Part shown: piece after piece, positions 44,047-53,730 of the stretch
Position numbering within the stretch: position 1 is the first letter of the stretch
Layout of the letters: each line of letters begins with the position of its first letter
Assembly (NCBI GenBank): GCA_000799755.1
Contig: JUHI01000005.1
Span: 186,001-250,000, forward strand
Length of the DNA stretch: 64,000 bases
Reading direction: 5' to 3'
Source: Martinezella tropici
GTDB taxonomy: Bacteria; Pseudomonadota; Alphaproteobacteria; Rhizobiales; Rhizobiaceae
Made by a program: the position numbers and the translations under genes
Notes under the pieces: model-generated
Seen by the model: only the letters and a program-made list of their open reading frames with translations
What the model was told of the DNA's origin: nothing
Database searches by the model: none

Positions 44047-45684
44047 GTGGTCAACCGGCGGAAATTTCTGAAGAGCTCAGGGATCGCAGCGCTCTCATTG
44101 TCGCTCGGGCTGAAACCTTCGCGGACGCGCGCGGACGAAGCGCCCGTTCACGGCGGATCTCTGACCTGGGGTGTAGAGACGGAACCATCCACGCTTAACC
44201 CGCATTTGAACGGTCAGGCCAAGGCGAAGCTGGTTCTACGCAATGCCTATGAATGCCTTCTCGCCCGCTCGGCCGATGGCGGCTATGCACCGTGGCTGGC
44301 AAAAGACTATTCGATCTCTGAAGACGGCAGGACCTATACGTTCAACCTCCGCGAGGACGTAACCTTCAGTGACGGAGAGGCATTCGACGCGGCGGCCGTC
44401 GTAATGAATTTCCTGAAACTGAAGGAGCCGCTCTATTCGGGCAGCATCAGTGCAGGTCACGTCTCCCACATCGCCGGGGCGACGGCACGCGATGCCCATA
44501 CGGTCGTGCTTGCGCTTAACGACGTCTACGCGCCCTTCCTCGACGGCGCCAGCAGCATCGAGATCATTTCTCCGAAGTCGTTCTCATCCCCACAGCTGAA
44601 GGCGGGCGGCCCCGCAATCGCGGGCACTGGCCCTTTCATTCTCGACCGCTATGTCAAAGGCCAGGAAATCCGCTTCGTCAAAAATCGCGCCTACAATTGG
44701 GCCCCGGCCAATGCCGGGCATCAAGGCCCTGCCTATCTCGATGAGGTCGTGTATCGCTTCCTGCCCGAATCCGCGGTTCGCACCGGTGCCCTGAGCTCCG
44801 GCCAAGTACACGTCATCGAAGGTATTTCCGGCAATGACGCGGCACTCTTCCGTGACGATCCGGATTTCACCTATCAAAGCGCGTTGAATACCGGCACTCC
44901 CTATACGCTTTACCTGAATGTCGCCAAGGAGCCCACGAGCGACCTACAGATACGCAAGGCCCTGCTTGCAGCGATCGATGTGGAACAGATCATCCAGTCC
45001 GTCTATCGCGGCGAACGCAAGCGGGCATGGGGAGTACTGACGCCCGCCGACACCGATTTCTACGACAAGAGCATTGAGGGCAGCTACGGCTTTGATGCGG
45101 ATTTGGCAAACAAACTGCTCGACGCGGCCGGCTGGTCGCAAAGAGACGGCGATGGCATCCGCACGAAAGACGGCAAGCGGCTGACAATCGAGATCGTGCA
45201 GTCGCAGGCGACGTTGCGCGATCAGCGCGATGTTCTTCTCGAGGCTGTTCAGGCGCAGGCACGTCAGAACGCCGGCATCGATATTGTCTTGCGCTATGTC
45301 GACGCCGGCACCTATGTGAACCGACAGAACGACGGCCAATACGGCATCATTCCGAACTCGACCACGGCGCAGGAAAACGGCCTCACCCTCTATTTTCATT
45401 ATCTGCCGCGCGAAAAGGGTGGATCAATCAACTACAGCCGCACCGTGGCGTCTGAAATATCGACTTGGCTTGCCGAGGCCGCCTCGACGCTCGACGCCAA
45501 GAAGCGCTTCGAGATCTACTCGGCGCTGCAGCGTTTCGCGCTTCAGGAGCAGGCACTCGGACTGCCGCTCTATGTTCCGGACGATCAAATCGCTGCATCG
45601 GCCGCAGTCAAGGGTGTCGGCTTTCGCCCGTTCAAGCGCCTACCCGAAAACGCCTACGACGTCTGGCTCCAACAACAGGTCTGA
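44047..45684 (+). CDS. ABC substrate-binding protein, family 5, Tat-exported (copy 1)
   Basis: A periplasmic receptor of 545 residues. The start is GTG at 44047 behind AGGAAG. The N-terminus MVNRRKFLKSSGIAALSLSLG has a clean twin-arginine motif (RRKFLK), so export by the Tat pathway is likely. SBP_bac_5 features: TWGVETEPSTLNPHLN, YTFNLREDVTFSDGEAFDAAAVV, and GTGPFILDRY. It is followed by a second binding protein that is roughly two-thirds identical by eye and nearly equal in length, so the pair arose by tandem duplication. Ligand unknown. Confidence 0.9.
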   Translation: MVNRRKFLKSSGIAALSLSLGLKPSRTRADEAPVHGGSLTWGVETEPSTLNPHLNGQAKAKLVLRNAYECLLARSADGGYAPWLAKDYSISEDGRTYTFNLREDVTFSDGEAFDAAAVVMNFLKLKEPLYSGSISAGHVSHIAGATARDAHTVVLALNDVYAPFLDGASSIEIISPKSFSSPQLKAGGPAIAGTGPFILDRYVKGQEIRFVKNRAYNWAPANAGHQGPAYLDEVVYRFLPESAVRTGALSSGQVHVIEGISGNDAALFRDDPDFTYQSALNTGTPYTLYLNVAKEPTSDLQIRKALLAAIDVEQIIQSVYRGERKRAWGVLTPADTDFYDKSIEGSYGFDADLANKLLDAAGWSQRDGDGIRTKDGKRLTIEIVQSQATLRDQRDVLLEAVQAQARQNAGIDIVLRYVDAGTYVNRQNDGQYGIIPNSTTAQENGLTLYFHYLPREKGGSINYSRTVASEISTWLAEAASTLDAKKRFEIYSALQRFALQEQALGLPLYVPDDQIAASAAVKGVGFRPFKRLPENAYDVWLQQQV

Positions 45685-45724
45685 GTTGGATTCCCAAAGG
45701 TTTTTCAAAAGGAGATATCGATAA

Positions 45725-47347
45725 ATGCTTATTCGCAGACATTTTCTGAGCCTGACCGCCGTTACCCTTGCGGCCTCCATGCTGTCAGGCATTTCACTGG
45801 CGGCCGACGGCACACCGGTCAGCGGCGGCAAGCTGACATGGGGCGTCGAGACGGAGCCGGCCACGCTCAATCCGCAACTCAACGGGCAGGATAAGACCAA
45901 GCTGCTGCTGCGAAACTCCTACGAGTCACTGCTGGCGCGCAGCGCCGATGGCGGCTACCTTCCCTGGCTTGCAACCGAATACAAGATTTCCGACGACGGC
46001 AAGACATATACGTTCAAGTTGCGCGACGATGTGAGCTTTACCGATGGACAGAAGCTCGATGCGCAGGCCGTCATCACCAATTTCACCAAGCTCAAGGATG
46101 CCGCCTATAGCGGCAGCGTGAGCGCCGGCCCGGTTTCCCGCATCATCGGCGCGAAGGCGCTGGACGACCACACCGTCTCCTTCACATTGAACCAGGTCTA
46201 CGCCCCCTTTCTCGACTATGCCACCAGCCTGGAGATCCTTTCGCCCGCGGCCTTCAATTCGACGCAGCTGAAATCCGGCGGACCGGAGATTGCAGGAACC
46301 GGCCCCTTCATCCTCAAGCGCTACGCCAAGGGGCAGGACATTCAGTTCGTCAAGAATCCGGCTTACAACTGGGCACCCAAGACATCAGCTCATCAGGGAC
46401 CAGCCTATCTGGATGAGGTGACCTATCGTTTTCTCTCCGAATCTTCAGTCAGGACCGGTGCTCTCTCGTCCGGCCAGGTCGACGTGATCGAGGGGATCGC
46501 CGGCAATGATGCCAGCCTTTTCAAGGGCAATCCGGACTTCAGCTACCAGACGGCTCTTAACACCGGTACGCCCTATTCATTGTTCCTCAATGTCACCTGG
46601 GGCCCAACCCAGGATCTCAAGGTACGCAAGGCCCTGATCGCCGCAATCGACGTCGATGCGGTGCTGAAAGCCGTCTATCGCGGCGAACGCACCCGCGCTT
46701 GGGGCATCACATCGCCGATCGATCCGCAGTTCTACGACAAGAGCATCGAGGCGGCATACAAGCCAGATCCCAAGGTCGCAAACACACTTCTTGACGAGGC
46801 GGGCTGGACCGCGCGGGATGCCGACGGCTTCAGGACAAAGGACGGCAAGCGGCTGACCATCGAGGTCATCCAGGCGCAGGCGACGGTGCGCGATCAGCGC
46901 GACGTGCTGCTACAGGCCCTGCAGGCGCAGGCACGCCAGAACGCCGGCATCGATCTCAAGATCGTCTTCGTGGACGCAGGTACCTATACCGATCGGCGCA
47001 AGACCGGTCAGTTCGGCTCGATCGCCAATTCCAATACGCCGACGGATGCGATCGACATCGAATATCATTACCTACCCCTCGATAAGGGCGGCAGCATCAA
47101 CTACAGCCGTGCCTTTGCGCCGGAACTTGCCCAGTGGCTGAATGAAGCCGCCTCGACGCTGGACCAGAAGAAGCGCTTCGATCTCTATTCGAAGCTGCAG
47201 CGCTTCGCCATTCTCGATCAGAGCTATGCCCTGCCGCTCTACGAACCTGAGGACCAGGTGGCGGCGGCAAGCTATGTGAAGGGCATCAGCTTCAGACCCT
47301 TCAAGCAATTGCCGGAGAGCGCCTACGACATCTGGCGCAGCGAGTGA
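45725..47347 (+). CDS. ABC substrate-binding protein, family 5 (copy 2, tandem paralogue)
   Basis: 540 residues, the paralogue of the protein encoded just upstream. The signal sequence MLIRRHFLSLTAVTLAASMLSGISLA also has paired arginines before F-L, so it may use Tat, though the core fits Sec as well. Matches to copy 1 include LLARSADGGY, SGSVSAGPVS, IAGTGPFIL, AYNWAP, HQGPAYLDEV and RTGALSSGQV. AAAGGAGATAT gives a good ribosome site. Having two receptors with one set of permeases suggests the importer takes two related ligands. Confidence 0.9.
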   Translation: MLIRRHFLSLTAVTLAASMLSGISLAADGTPVSGGKLTWGVETEPATLNPQLNGQDKTKLLLRNSYESLLARSADGGYLPWLATEYKISDDGKTYTFKLRDDVSFTDGQKLDAQAVITNFTKLKDAAYSGSVSAGPVSRIIGAKALDDHTVSFTLNQVYAPFLDYATSLEILSPAAFNSTQLKSGGPEIAGTGPFILKRYAKGQDIQFVKNPAYNWAPKTSAHQGPAYLDEVTYRFLSESSVRTGALSSGQVDVIEGIAGNDASLFKGNPDFSYQTALNTGTPYSLFLNVTWGPTQDLKVRKALIAAIDVDAVLKAVYRGERTRAWGITSPIDPQFYDKSIEAAYKPDPKVANTLLDEAGWTARDADGFRTKDGKRLTIEVIQAQATVRDQRDVLLQALQAQARQNAGIDLKIVFVDAGTYTDRRKTGQFGSIANSNTPTDAIDIEYHYLPLDKGGSINYSRAFAPELAQWLNEAASTLDQKKRFDLYSKLQRFAILDQSYALPLYEPEDQVAAASYVKGISFRPFKQLPESAYDIWRSE

Positions 47348-47363
47348 ACCGTATTGTCAACGC

Positions 47364-47409
47364 GTCCCCGGCGACAGCTCGGGACAGTGGAGGCCGGGGA
47401 CAGTGGAGG
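47364..47409 (+). other. Intercistronic hairpin and duplicated ribosome-site segment
   Basis: GTCCCCGG (47364-47371) can pair with CCGGGGAC (47394-47401). GGGACAGTGGAGG is present twice (47381-47393 and 47397-47409, period 16), so the Shine-Dalgarno segment of the permease gene is doubled. The hairpin could lower permease expression relative to the binding proteins. Confidence 0.5.
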
Positions 47410-47420
47410 AACGACAGATC

Positions 47421-48437
47421 ATGACTGCTGACAATACAACGGCCTTCGACCAGACCGCATCGGATTGGCTTTCGCGCAGACGCCGGCTGAGGCGCAACAG
47501 CCTCGCATCACAGATCCTGGTGCGGATCGGCTCCGCCATCGCGGTTCTATGGGCGGCGATAACGTTGAGCTTCATCAGCATTCATCTCGCGCCGGGCGAT
47601 ATTGTCAGCCTCTTGATCGGAGAGCAGCTGCGCACACCGGAGGTGGAAGCCGCCATCCGCCTCGAATGGGGCTTGGACAAGCCGCTATTGACGCAATACC
47701 TGACCTATCTCCTGCGTGTCCTGCATGGCGATTTCGGACGCTCCTATATCCTGCAAACGGATGTCTCGGGCCTCGTCTTGTCGCAGATGTTGCCGACATT
47801 GAAGCTGACTGCGGCCGCCCTCTTCGTCGCCGTGGTCTTTGCCGTCACCAGCGCCCTGCTGACCGCTGGCAAGCGCCTGCCACGCAGCATTGCCGGCGGC
47901 GTTGAACTCATCCTGATCTCGACGCCGTCCTTCTGGCTCGGCATTGTGCTCCTATTCATATTCTCCTTCACCTTGAAGCTCTTTCCCGTCGCCGGCGACC
48001 GGACGTTCTCGGCGCTGGTCCTGCCGGCCTTGTCTCTGGGCCTGTCACTCGGCGCCGTTATCGGACAGGTGCTGCGAGAAGGGCTCGAACGGGCACTGGA
48101 AGAACCCTTCATGCTGACGGTGAAGAGCTGGGGCGCCAATGATTTCGTGCTGAAGCTGCGCCACGGTTTGCGTCATGCCGCACTTCCCGCCGTGACGCTT
48201 GCCGGTTGGCTCGTCGGCAATCTGTTGTCCGGCGCGGTCATCACCGAAGCGGTATTCGGCCGGCCCGGGCTGGGGCGGATTACGGTCGATGCCGTGCTGG
48301 CGCACGACCTCCCCGTCGTGCTCGCCGTCGCCATCCTTTCAGCCTTCGTCTACGTCGCCCTCAGCACATTGGTGGATGTGCTTTATCTGCTACTCGATCC
48401 TCGCCTGCGCAATCGCAACCTGGAGGCGGGCCATTGA
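47421..48437 (+). CDS. ABC transporter permease, DppB/OppB type
   Basis: 338 residues from the ATG at 47421, with GGAGG 11 bases upstream; a GTG at 47403 is an in-frame alternative. A hydrophilic arginine-rich N-terminus (about 28 residues) precedes the first helix (IGSAIAVLWAAITLSFISIHL). APGDIVSLLIGEQ, DFGRSYILQTDVSGLVLSQMLPTLKL and the C-terminal EAVFGRPGLGRI motif mark the family. Its stop overlaps the next permease start by two bases. Confidence 0.92.
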   Translation: MTADNTTAFDQTASDWLSRRRRLRRNSLASQILVRIGSAIAVLWAAITLSFISIHLAPGDIVSLLIGEQLRTPEVEAAIRLEWGLDKPLLTQYLTYLLRVLHGDFGRSYILQTDVSGLVLSQMLPTLKLTAAALFVAVVFAVTSALLTAGKRLPRSIAGGVELILISTPSFWLGIVLLFIFSFTLKLFPVAGDRTFSALVLPALSLGLSLGAVIGQVLREGLERALEEPFMLTVKSWGANDFVLKLRHGLRHAALPAVTLAGWLVGNLLSGAVITEAVFGRPGLGRITVDAVLAHDLPVVLAVAILSAFVYVALSTLVDVLYLLLDPRLRNRNLEAGH

Positions 48438-49303
48438 GCGTCTCCTCCCCCTCAGAGCGAGAAGCCGGTCGGCATCAGCCGCGACTGCGTGCGCGGCTCT
48501 CAAGTCCGGGTCTTACTGTTTCCGCGATTTTCCTGTTGCTGGTAGCGATCGCAACCATCTGGCCGCAAGTTCTCACCACTACCAATCCGATTGCTGCCGA
48601 TCCCTTACAGGCGCAGCTGCCGCCGTCGACAGAACACTGGTTCGGTACGGATCATCTGGGAAGAGATGTCTTCGCGCGCGTCATTTATGGTGCGCGTTAC
48701 TCCATCCTTATCGGCGTCAGCGCCGTTGCCATCGCCGCAATCGCCGGCGCTCTTCTAGGCCTCCTGTCGGGTCTTGCCCGTGGTCTCATCGACGAAGCTA
48801 TCTCGCGTTTTCTCGACGTGATTTCATCGTTCCCCGATCTGCTTTTGGCTCTCGTGCTGATTTCCTTTACCGGACCTGGCACGATCAACCTTATCTTCGC
48901 GCTCGGCGTTGCCTCGGTGCCACGCTTTGCCAGGGTCGTGCGCGCACAGACCTTCGTGATCGCCAAAAGCGGTTATGTGGAGCAGGCAAGGACGTTCGGC
49001 CTGAGGCGCAGCGTACTTGTGGCCCGCCATATCCTGCCCCATGCCCTGGCACAGGTACCCATCCTCGCGACGATCGGCCTCGGCACGACCATCATACAGG
49101 CCGCGGGACTAAGCTTCCTCGGCATGGGGCCGCAGCCGCCCGCACCGGAATGGGGAGCGATGCTGGCGGAGGCCCGCAACTATCTGCGCGTTGCTTGGTG
49201 GATCGGCGTCTGGCCAGGCCTCGCCATTACGTTGACGGTCATTTCCATAAGCGTCTTTGGAAGACGCTGGCAGCTCGCATTTGAAGGCAGGAGGCCGTCG
49301 TGA
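48434..49303 (+). CDS. ABC transporter permease, DppC/OppC type
   Basis: 289 residues from a TTG at 48434, chosen because GGAGG lies 7 bases upstream and the codon overlaps the previous stop; no ATG fits. An in-frame extension back to 48206 lies inside the preceding gene and is rejected. [24 protein letters not shown] is the family motif near residues 69-92, and [22 protein letters not shown] is the coupling region. The gene ends in a GTGA overlap with the ATPase gene. Confidence 0.9.
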   Translation: MSVSSPSEREAGRHQPRLRARLSSPGLTVSAIFLLLVAIATIWPQVLTTTNPIAADPLQAQLPPSTEHWFGTDHLGRDVFARVIYGARYSILIGVSAVAIAAIAGALLGLLSGLARGLIDEAISRFLDVISSFPDLLLALVLISFTGPGTINLIFALGVASVPRFARVVRAQTFVIAKSGYVEQARTFGLRRSVLVARHILPHALAQVPILATIGLGTTIIQAAGLSFLGMGPQPPAPEWGAMLAEARNYLRVAWWIGVWPGLAITLTVISISVFGRRWQLAFEGRRPS

Positions 49304-50964
49304 CCCCGGTTCTCGACATTCGAAACCTGACAATCGGCTTTCGCCGAGATGGCCACGACGACAAAGTCGTCCACGGCATCGATCTGACGATCGACAAGGG
49401 CGAAACAGTTGCCCTTGTCGGAGAATCCGGCTCCGGCAAATCGGTGACGGCCCGCTCCATCATCGGCCTCGCCGGCCCAAATGCAATTGTGAGTGCTGAT
49501 CGTTTCGATATCGACGGAACCGATGTCCGCGGCTTCGATGAAAGGCAATGGCAGCGCCTTCGCGGCGAAAAGATCGGCTTCGTTCTGCAGGATGCGCTCG
49601 TCTCCCTCGATCCGCTGAGACGGATTTCGCAGCAGCTATCCGACGCCTTCGGCGGGCGCAGTCTCTTTCGCCGACCCAACCGACACGAAGACAGCCGCCT
49701 GCTGCTGCAGTCGGTCGGCATTCCCGATCCGGATCGACGACTACAGCAATACCCGCACCAGCTTTCCGGCGGTCTTCGCCAGCGCACCCTTATCGCGACG
49801 GCCGTAGCCCGACGCCCGTCATTGTTAATTGCCGACGAGCCGACGACTGCGTTGGATGCGACGGTTCAAAAGCAGATCCTCGACCTGCTTCTCGAACGGC
49901 GCAAGGGCGGCCACACGCTTCTTCTGATCAGCCACGATCTCGCCGTCGTCTCCCATCTCGCCGATCGCGTCCTCGTCATGAACAACGGCCGGATTGTCGA
50001 GGAGGGTCCGACCGAACAGATCCTAAAGAGACCTCGCGACCCCTATACGCGGCAGTTGCTGGATGCCGTGCCTTCAGCCGCCTCCAAGGGATTCCGGCTG
50101 TCATCCGCGCCCATGACAAGCACCAGCACCGAGAAGCCGTTCGCCGCGCTCCCGCCAAATACGCGGCAACGCGTCCCCCTGCCCGCAAAGACGATCGATC
50201 GTCACAATCACATTCTGTCGGCTCGCAATCTCGTCAAGCGCTATGGCGGCTCGGGCGGTATCTTTGCCGTCAACGATGTCTCCTTCGACCTCGCAGCCGG
50301 TGAAGCCCTCGGCATCGTCGGCGAATCCGGCTCCGGCAAAACGACGGTGGCAAAAATCGTTCTCGGCTTGATGGAACCGGATCAAGGATCGGTGCGCCTT
50401 GACGGCGGCGGCTGGAGCAATATCCCGGAACATGCGCGTCGCGCCCGGCGCTCCAACATGCAGCTTATCGCGCAGGACGCGCTCAGTTCCTTCGATCCCC
50501 GCTACACGGTCGAGAAAATCATCGGCGAAAGCCTCGATAGCGCCGGCATCTTCGGCGCAGCGCGCCGAGAGCGGGTACGAGAGGTGCTGGATGCGGTCCG
50601 CCTCAGCGACGCCTTCCTGAAGCGCCATCCCCGCGAACTTTCCGGCGGTCAGCGCCAACGCATCGCAATCGCACGCGCATTTGCACCGCGCCCGCGGCTT
50701 CTCGTCGCCGACGAGCCGGTCAGCGCACTCGACGTATCGGTGCAGGCGCAGGTGCTCGACCTTCTGGCGGAGCTTCAGGCTGCATCCGGAACCTCACTGC
50801 TCTTCATCTCACACGACCTCGGCGTCGTCCATCACCTGACGGACCGAGTTCTGGTGATGAAGGAGGGGCGCATCGTCGAAGCCGGCGCCGTGGCAGATGT
50901 CTTCACCAGTCCACATCACAGCTACACGCGCACGCTGCTGGAAGCCGTTCCGGCTTTGCCGTGA
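49300..50964 (+). CDS. Fused peptide-type ABC ATP-binding protein (DppD-DppF fusion)
   Basis: 554 residues with two ATPase domains. First Walker A GESGSGKS near residues 41-48 with LSGGLRQR and [10 protein letters not shown]; second near 341 with LSGGQRQR and [10 protein letters not shown]. Both domains end in the oligopeptide-type tail ([13 protein letters not shown] and [13 protein letters not shown]). The start is a GTG at 49300 within the permease stop. It has the same fusion architecture as the protein at 12729-14414, but the two differ clearly in sequence. Confidence 0.92.
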   Translation: MTPVLDIRNLTIGFRRDGHDDKVVHGIDLTIDKGETVALVGESGSGKSVTARSIIGLAGPNAIVSADRFDIDGTDVRGFDERQWQRLRGEKIGFVLQDALVSLDPLRRISQQLSDAFGGRSLFRRPNRHEDSRLLLQSVGIPDPDRRLQQYPHQLSGGLRQRTLIATAVARRPSLLIADEPTTALDATVQKQILDLLLERRKGGHTLLLISHDLAVVSHLADRVLVMNNGRIVEEGPTEQILKRPRDPYTRQLLDAVPSAASKGFRLSSAPMTSTSTEKPFAALPPNTRQRVPLPAKTIDRHNHILSARNLVKRYGGSGGIFAVNDVSFDLAAGEALGIVGESGSGKTTVAKIVLGLMEPDQGSVRLDGGGWSNIPEHARRARRSNMQLIAQDALSSFDPRYTVEKIIGESLDSAGIFGAARRERVREVLDAVRLSDAFLKRHPRELSGGQRQRIAIARAFAPRPRLLVADEPVSALDVSVQAQVLDLLAELQAASGTSLLFISHDLGVVHHLTDRVLVMKEGRIVEAGAVADVFTSPHHSYTRTLLEAVPALP

Positions 50965-51022
50965 GACGCACAATTCAAACACCGGCACAGACCAGAATTT
51001 TAAACGATCAAGGAAATTCGCA

Positions 51023-52348
51023 ATGACCCACAATCGTCCCCGACGCCTGAAGACATTGACCGGAGCAAGCAGTGTCATTTCCGCCGCAAACGACGCAAGT
51101 CCCGTCATCGGCATCAAGCGTGCCGTCGAACTTGCCCGTAAGGCTGAAGCGGAAAAGATCACCGGACTGTTCACGGCGGACCTGCTCCACATCGACCCCG
51201 CGGGACTTGCCGGAACCGCCGGCATCCAGGAGCCGATCATTGCACTTGCCGCCTTGAGCCAGGTAACGTCCCACATCGGCCTGATCGCTACCGTTTCCAC
51301 CACTTTTCACTATCCCTACAATCTGGCGCGCCAGATCGGCACACTCGACCATGCAAGCGGCGGACGCGCCGGCTGGAACGCCGTGACCTCCTCGGTTGGT
51401 GAAGAGAATTTCGGCGAGACCCTGCCAAGTCCGGAAGAGCGCTACGAGCGGGCTGCGGAATTCATCGAGATCGTCAATGCGCTTTATGATGCCAACGAAG
51501 GCAATGCCGCCGAGCGGAAGGCGTCCGGCGCGATTGGCATCGATCCGGCGAAATTCCATCCGATCAACTATCGCGGCAAGCATTTCAAGGTCGACGGCCC
51601 CCTCAACGTGCCGCCTTTGCCGCAGGGCCGCCCCGTCCAGTTTCAGGCTGGACAATCCGAGGCAGGCGTGACCGTCGGCGCGCGCTATGCCGAAGTGGTC
51701 TACACATCCCAGCCCAAGCTCGATGACGCCATCGCCTTTGCGACGGAGTTGCGGCGCCGTGCGGCAAGCTTCGGCCGTGCGACGGGCCTCCCCTTCATCA
51801 TGAATTCGTTCCACGCCATCATCGGAGAATCGGATGCGGATGTCGCGCGACGGCTGAAGGAAAAGCACGAGCGGATCGACTACGAGCAAGGACGGCTGAA
51901 ACTGGCAGATATGCTCGGCGGCGATCTTGATCTTTCCGAACTGCCGCTCGACGAGCCCCTGCCGGAAGCATTGCTGCCAGATGTCACCAGCATCAACCGC
52001 CGGCGCGGGCGCGTCGAAATCTTCCGGCGCTACGCGCGCGAGGGGTTGACCCTGCGGCAACTCATCATTCAGGCACAGGAAACGGGTCACTGGTCGGTAG
52101 CCGGCACGCCGGAACAGCTTGCTGATGCAATCGAGGAGCGCTATCGCGCCGGAATTCTCGATGTGCTCTCCCTGCACGGTTTCGGCAATCCCGACCAGGA
52201 GGATCTGCTAGTGAACGGGCTGCTGCCCGAGTTGCGGCGTCGTGCAATCATCGATACCGATTATGTTGGCGACGATTTCCGCTCCAACCTGGAACTGCCG
52301 CCCTACATACCCGCAAACGGCGACTTGAACCCGGCCAAACGCGCCTGA
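51023..52348 (+). CDS. FMN-dependent monooxygenase, NtaA/SnaA/DszA family
   Basis: 441 residues from the ATG at 51023 with AAGGAAATT upstream; earlier in-frame codons run into the ATPase gene. Members oxidise nitrilotriacetate, pristinamycin, dibenzothiophene sulfone, alkyl sulfur compounds and similar molecules using FMNH2 from a partner reductase. Diagnostic segments: FTADLLHIDP, TVSTTFHYPYNLARQIGTLDHASGGRAGWNAVTS (about residues 91-124) and QAGQSEAGVTVGARYAEVVYTSQ. It is the last gene of the operon with the LLM enzyme at 43009 and the importer. No flavin reductase gene is in the window. Confidence 0.9.
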   Translation: MTHNRPRRLKTLTGASSVISAANDASPVIGIKRAVELARKAEAEKITGLFTADLLHIDPAGLAGTAGIQEPIIALAALSQVTSHIGLIATVSTTFHYPYNLARQIGTLDHASGGRAGWNAVTSSVGEENFGETLPSPEERYERAAEFIEIVNALYDANEGNAAERKASGAIGIDPAKFHPINYRGKHFKVDGPLNVPPLPQGRPVQFQAGQSEAGVTVGARYAEVVYTSQPKLDDAIAFATELRRRAASFGRATGLPFIMNSFHAIIGESDADVARRLKEKHERIDYEQGRLKLADMLGGDLDLSELPLDEPLPEALLPDVTSINRRRGRVEIFRRYAREGLTLRQLIIQAQETGHWSVAGTPEQLADAIEERYRAGILDVLSLHGFGNPDQEDLLVNGLLPELRRRAIIDTDYVGDDFRSNLELPPYIPANGDLNPAKRA

Positions 52349-52433
52349 TCAATGGGAATGGAAATGATCATAAGGCTGCACGCGTTGCCGGCGCCTTTGT
52401 GGGGACGCCGGCCGGCACGATGCCACATCATCT

Positions 52434-53510
52434 CTATGCACTCGACGGCGCCGGGCCAAAGCTTTCGCGCCGGATGAGTTTGCTTTTGATGACGTGACGC
52501 ATGGCCGTCGCCTTTTCCGGTGTGTCGATTCGTTCCATCAGCAAGCTTACGGCCATTTGCCCCATCTCCTCGACCGGTTGTTCGATGGTCGACAGCGGCG
52601 GTGTCGAATATTCGCATACCGGTGCGCCGTCGAAGGACACGATGGAAAGATCTGTCGGAATCTTCCAGCCCATCCGCTGAACGCAGCTCATGAAGGAAAT
52701 CGCCATGTCATCGCTCGTGGCAATGACGGCCGTCGGCTTTGACATGAGATTGGCGAATTCCGTGGCGGCGGCGGCGCCGATCTGGAAGCCATGCTGATAA
52801 TCGAGACGTCCGCCTGACCGGACGATCGCCGTCTCGGGCAGACCAGCAGCGGCAAGCGCCTCGACGGCGCCCAGATATCGTTCATTGTCATGATAATTGC
52901 CCTGCGGACCGGCAAGATAAAGGAAGCGCCGGTGGCCGAGGGCAATCAGTTCCGTCGTTGAATCGCGAACGGCTTGCCGGTCGTTAGTCACGACACTCGG
53001 CAGAGCCGCATGGCTCATGTCGAACAATAGCGAGACGACCGGCAGAGCCGAATCCCTGAGTGAACGGCCGCCGTCGACCGGGAGATCCGAGGAAAGAATG
53101 ATGGCGCCTCGCACCGTGCCGCCGAAGGCAAGATCGAGGATATGACGCTCCGAAACCTCGTCACGATCGAGGTTGGCAATCATCAGGTGGTAACCATTTT
53201 GGCGCAGCGATCGGTTTATCCCCTGCAAAACCTGAGGAATGACCTGCGACACGCCGTAATAGAGCGAACCCGGGAGAATGATCATGACGACGTTGGACTT
53301 ACCGACGCGAAGCCCCCTTGCCATGGCATTCGGCGTGTAGCCGAGCTGCCTTGCGGCCGCATCGATCTTGGCGCGCGTCTTCTCGTTGACGCGACCCGGA
53401 TTGGCGAGTGCCCGGCTTACGGTGGAGATCGCAACTCCTGCCAGCCGAGCAACATCCGCCATTAAGGGACCGGAATGCTCTTCAACCGGCAAATCCTTGT
53501 TAACCTTCAC
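52434..53510 (-). CDS. LacI-family transcriptional regulator
   Basis: About 358 residues from a GTG at 53510, which has AAGGG upstream; an ATG at 53462 would begin directly at the helix-turn-helix, and a frame to 53597 has no ribosome site. The DNA-binding motif is ADVARLAGVAISTVSRALANPGRVNEKTR, with hinge YTPNAMARGLR. The ligand domain ends with SIVSFDGAPVCEYSTPPLSTIEQP, typical of GalR/LacI members. It is divergent from the CUT1 importer operon at 53731. Two perfect palindromes in the intergenic region (53570-53581, 53628-53641) are its likely operators. Confidence 0.9.
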   Translation of the reverse strand: MKVNKDLPVEEHSGPLMADVARLAGVAISTVSRALANPGRVNEKTRAKIDAAARQLGYTPNAMARGLRVGKSNVVMIILPGSLYYGVSQVIPQVLQGINRSLRQNGYHLMIANLDRDEVSERHILDLAFGGTVRGAIILSSDLPVDGGRSLRDSALPVVSLLFDMSHAALPSVVTNDRQAVRDSTTELIALGHRRFLYLAGPQGNYHDNERYLGAVEALAAAGLPETAIVRSGGRLDYQHGFQIGAAAATEFANLMSKPTAVIATSDDMAISFMSCVQRMGWKIPTDLSIVSFDGAPVCEYSTPPLSTIEQPVEEMGQMAVSLLMERIDTPEKATAMRHVIKSKLIRRESFGPAPSSA

Positions 53511-53569
53511 TTTTTCGCGCCCTTCCCAATGCCTGCTGTCCCGAATGCTACGGCAATCCGAACCGTTTA

Positions 53570-53581
53570 GCAAACGTTTGC
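53570..53581. promoter_or_regulatory. LacI-family operator 1
   Basis: GCAAACGTTTGC is a perfect palindrome with the central CG typical of LacI/GalR sites. It lies just upstream of the -35 box of the operon promoter and 60 bases upstream of the regulator's start. Confidence 0.75.
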
Positions 53582-53591
53582 CAAAAATCGC

Positions 53592-53619
53592 TTGCATATA
53601 AAAACGACTTGTCTACTAT
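53592..53619 (+). promoter_or_regulatory. Predicted promoter of the CUT1/GMC operon
   Basis: TTGCAT (53592-53597) and TACTAT (53614-53619) with 16-base spacing resemble a sigma-70 promoter. It is flanked by the two LacI-type operators. Confidence 0.45.
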
Positions 53620-53627
53620 TTGGGAAC

Positions 53628-53641
53628 GGCAAACGTTTGCC
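53628..53641. promoter_or_regulatory. LacI-family operator 2
   Basis: GGCAAACGTTTGCC is a perfect 14-base palindrome containing operator 1's sequence. It begins 8 bases after the predicted -10 box, so binding would block transcription start. Centre-to-centre distance to operator 1 is 59 bases. Confidence 0.78.
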
Positions 53642-53730
53642 AATTGCAGTGCATTGAAATCATTAGGGATTATTCGGCGCGAAATATGCTTTCGCGAACG
53701 ACTTCCCGTGTCAAAAGAACGGATAGTTTC

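Noticed and set aside
51008..52177. 389-codon minus-strand frame
   Set aside because: Antisense shadow of the NtaA-type monooxygenase gene.
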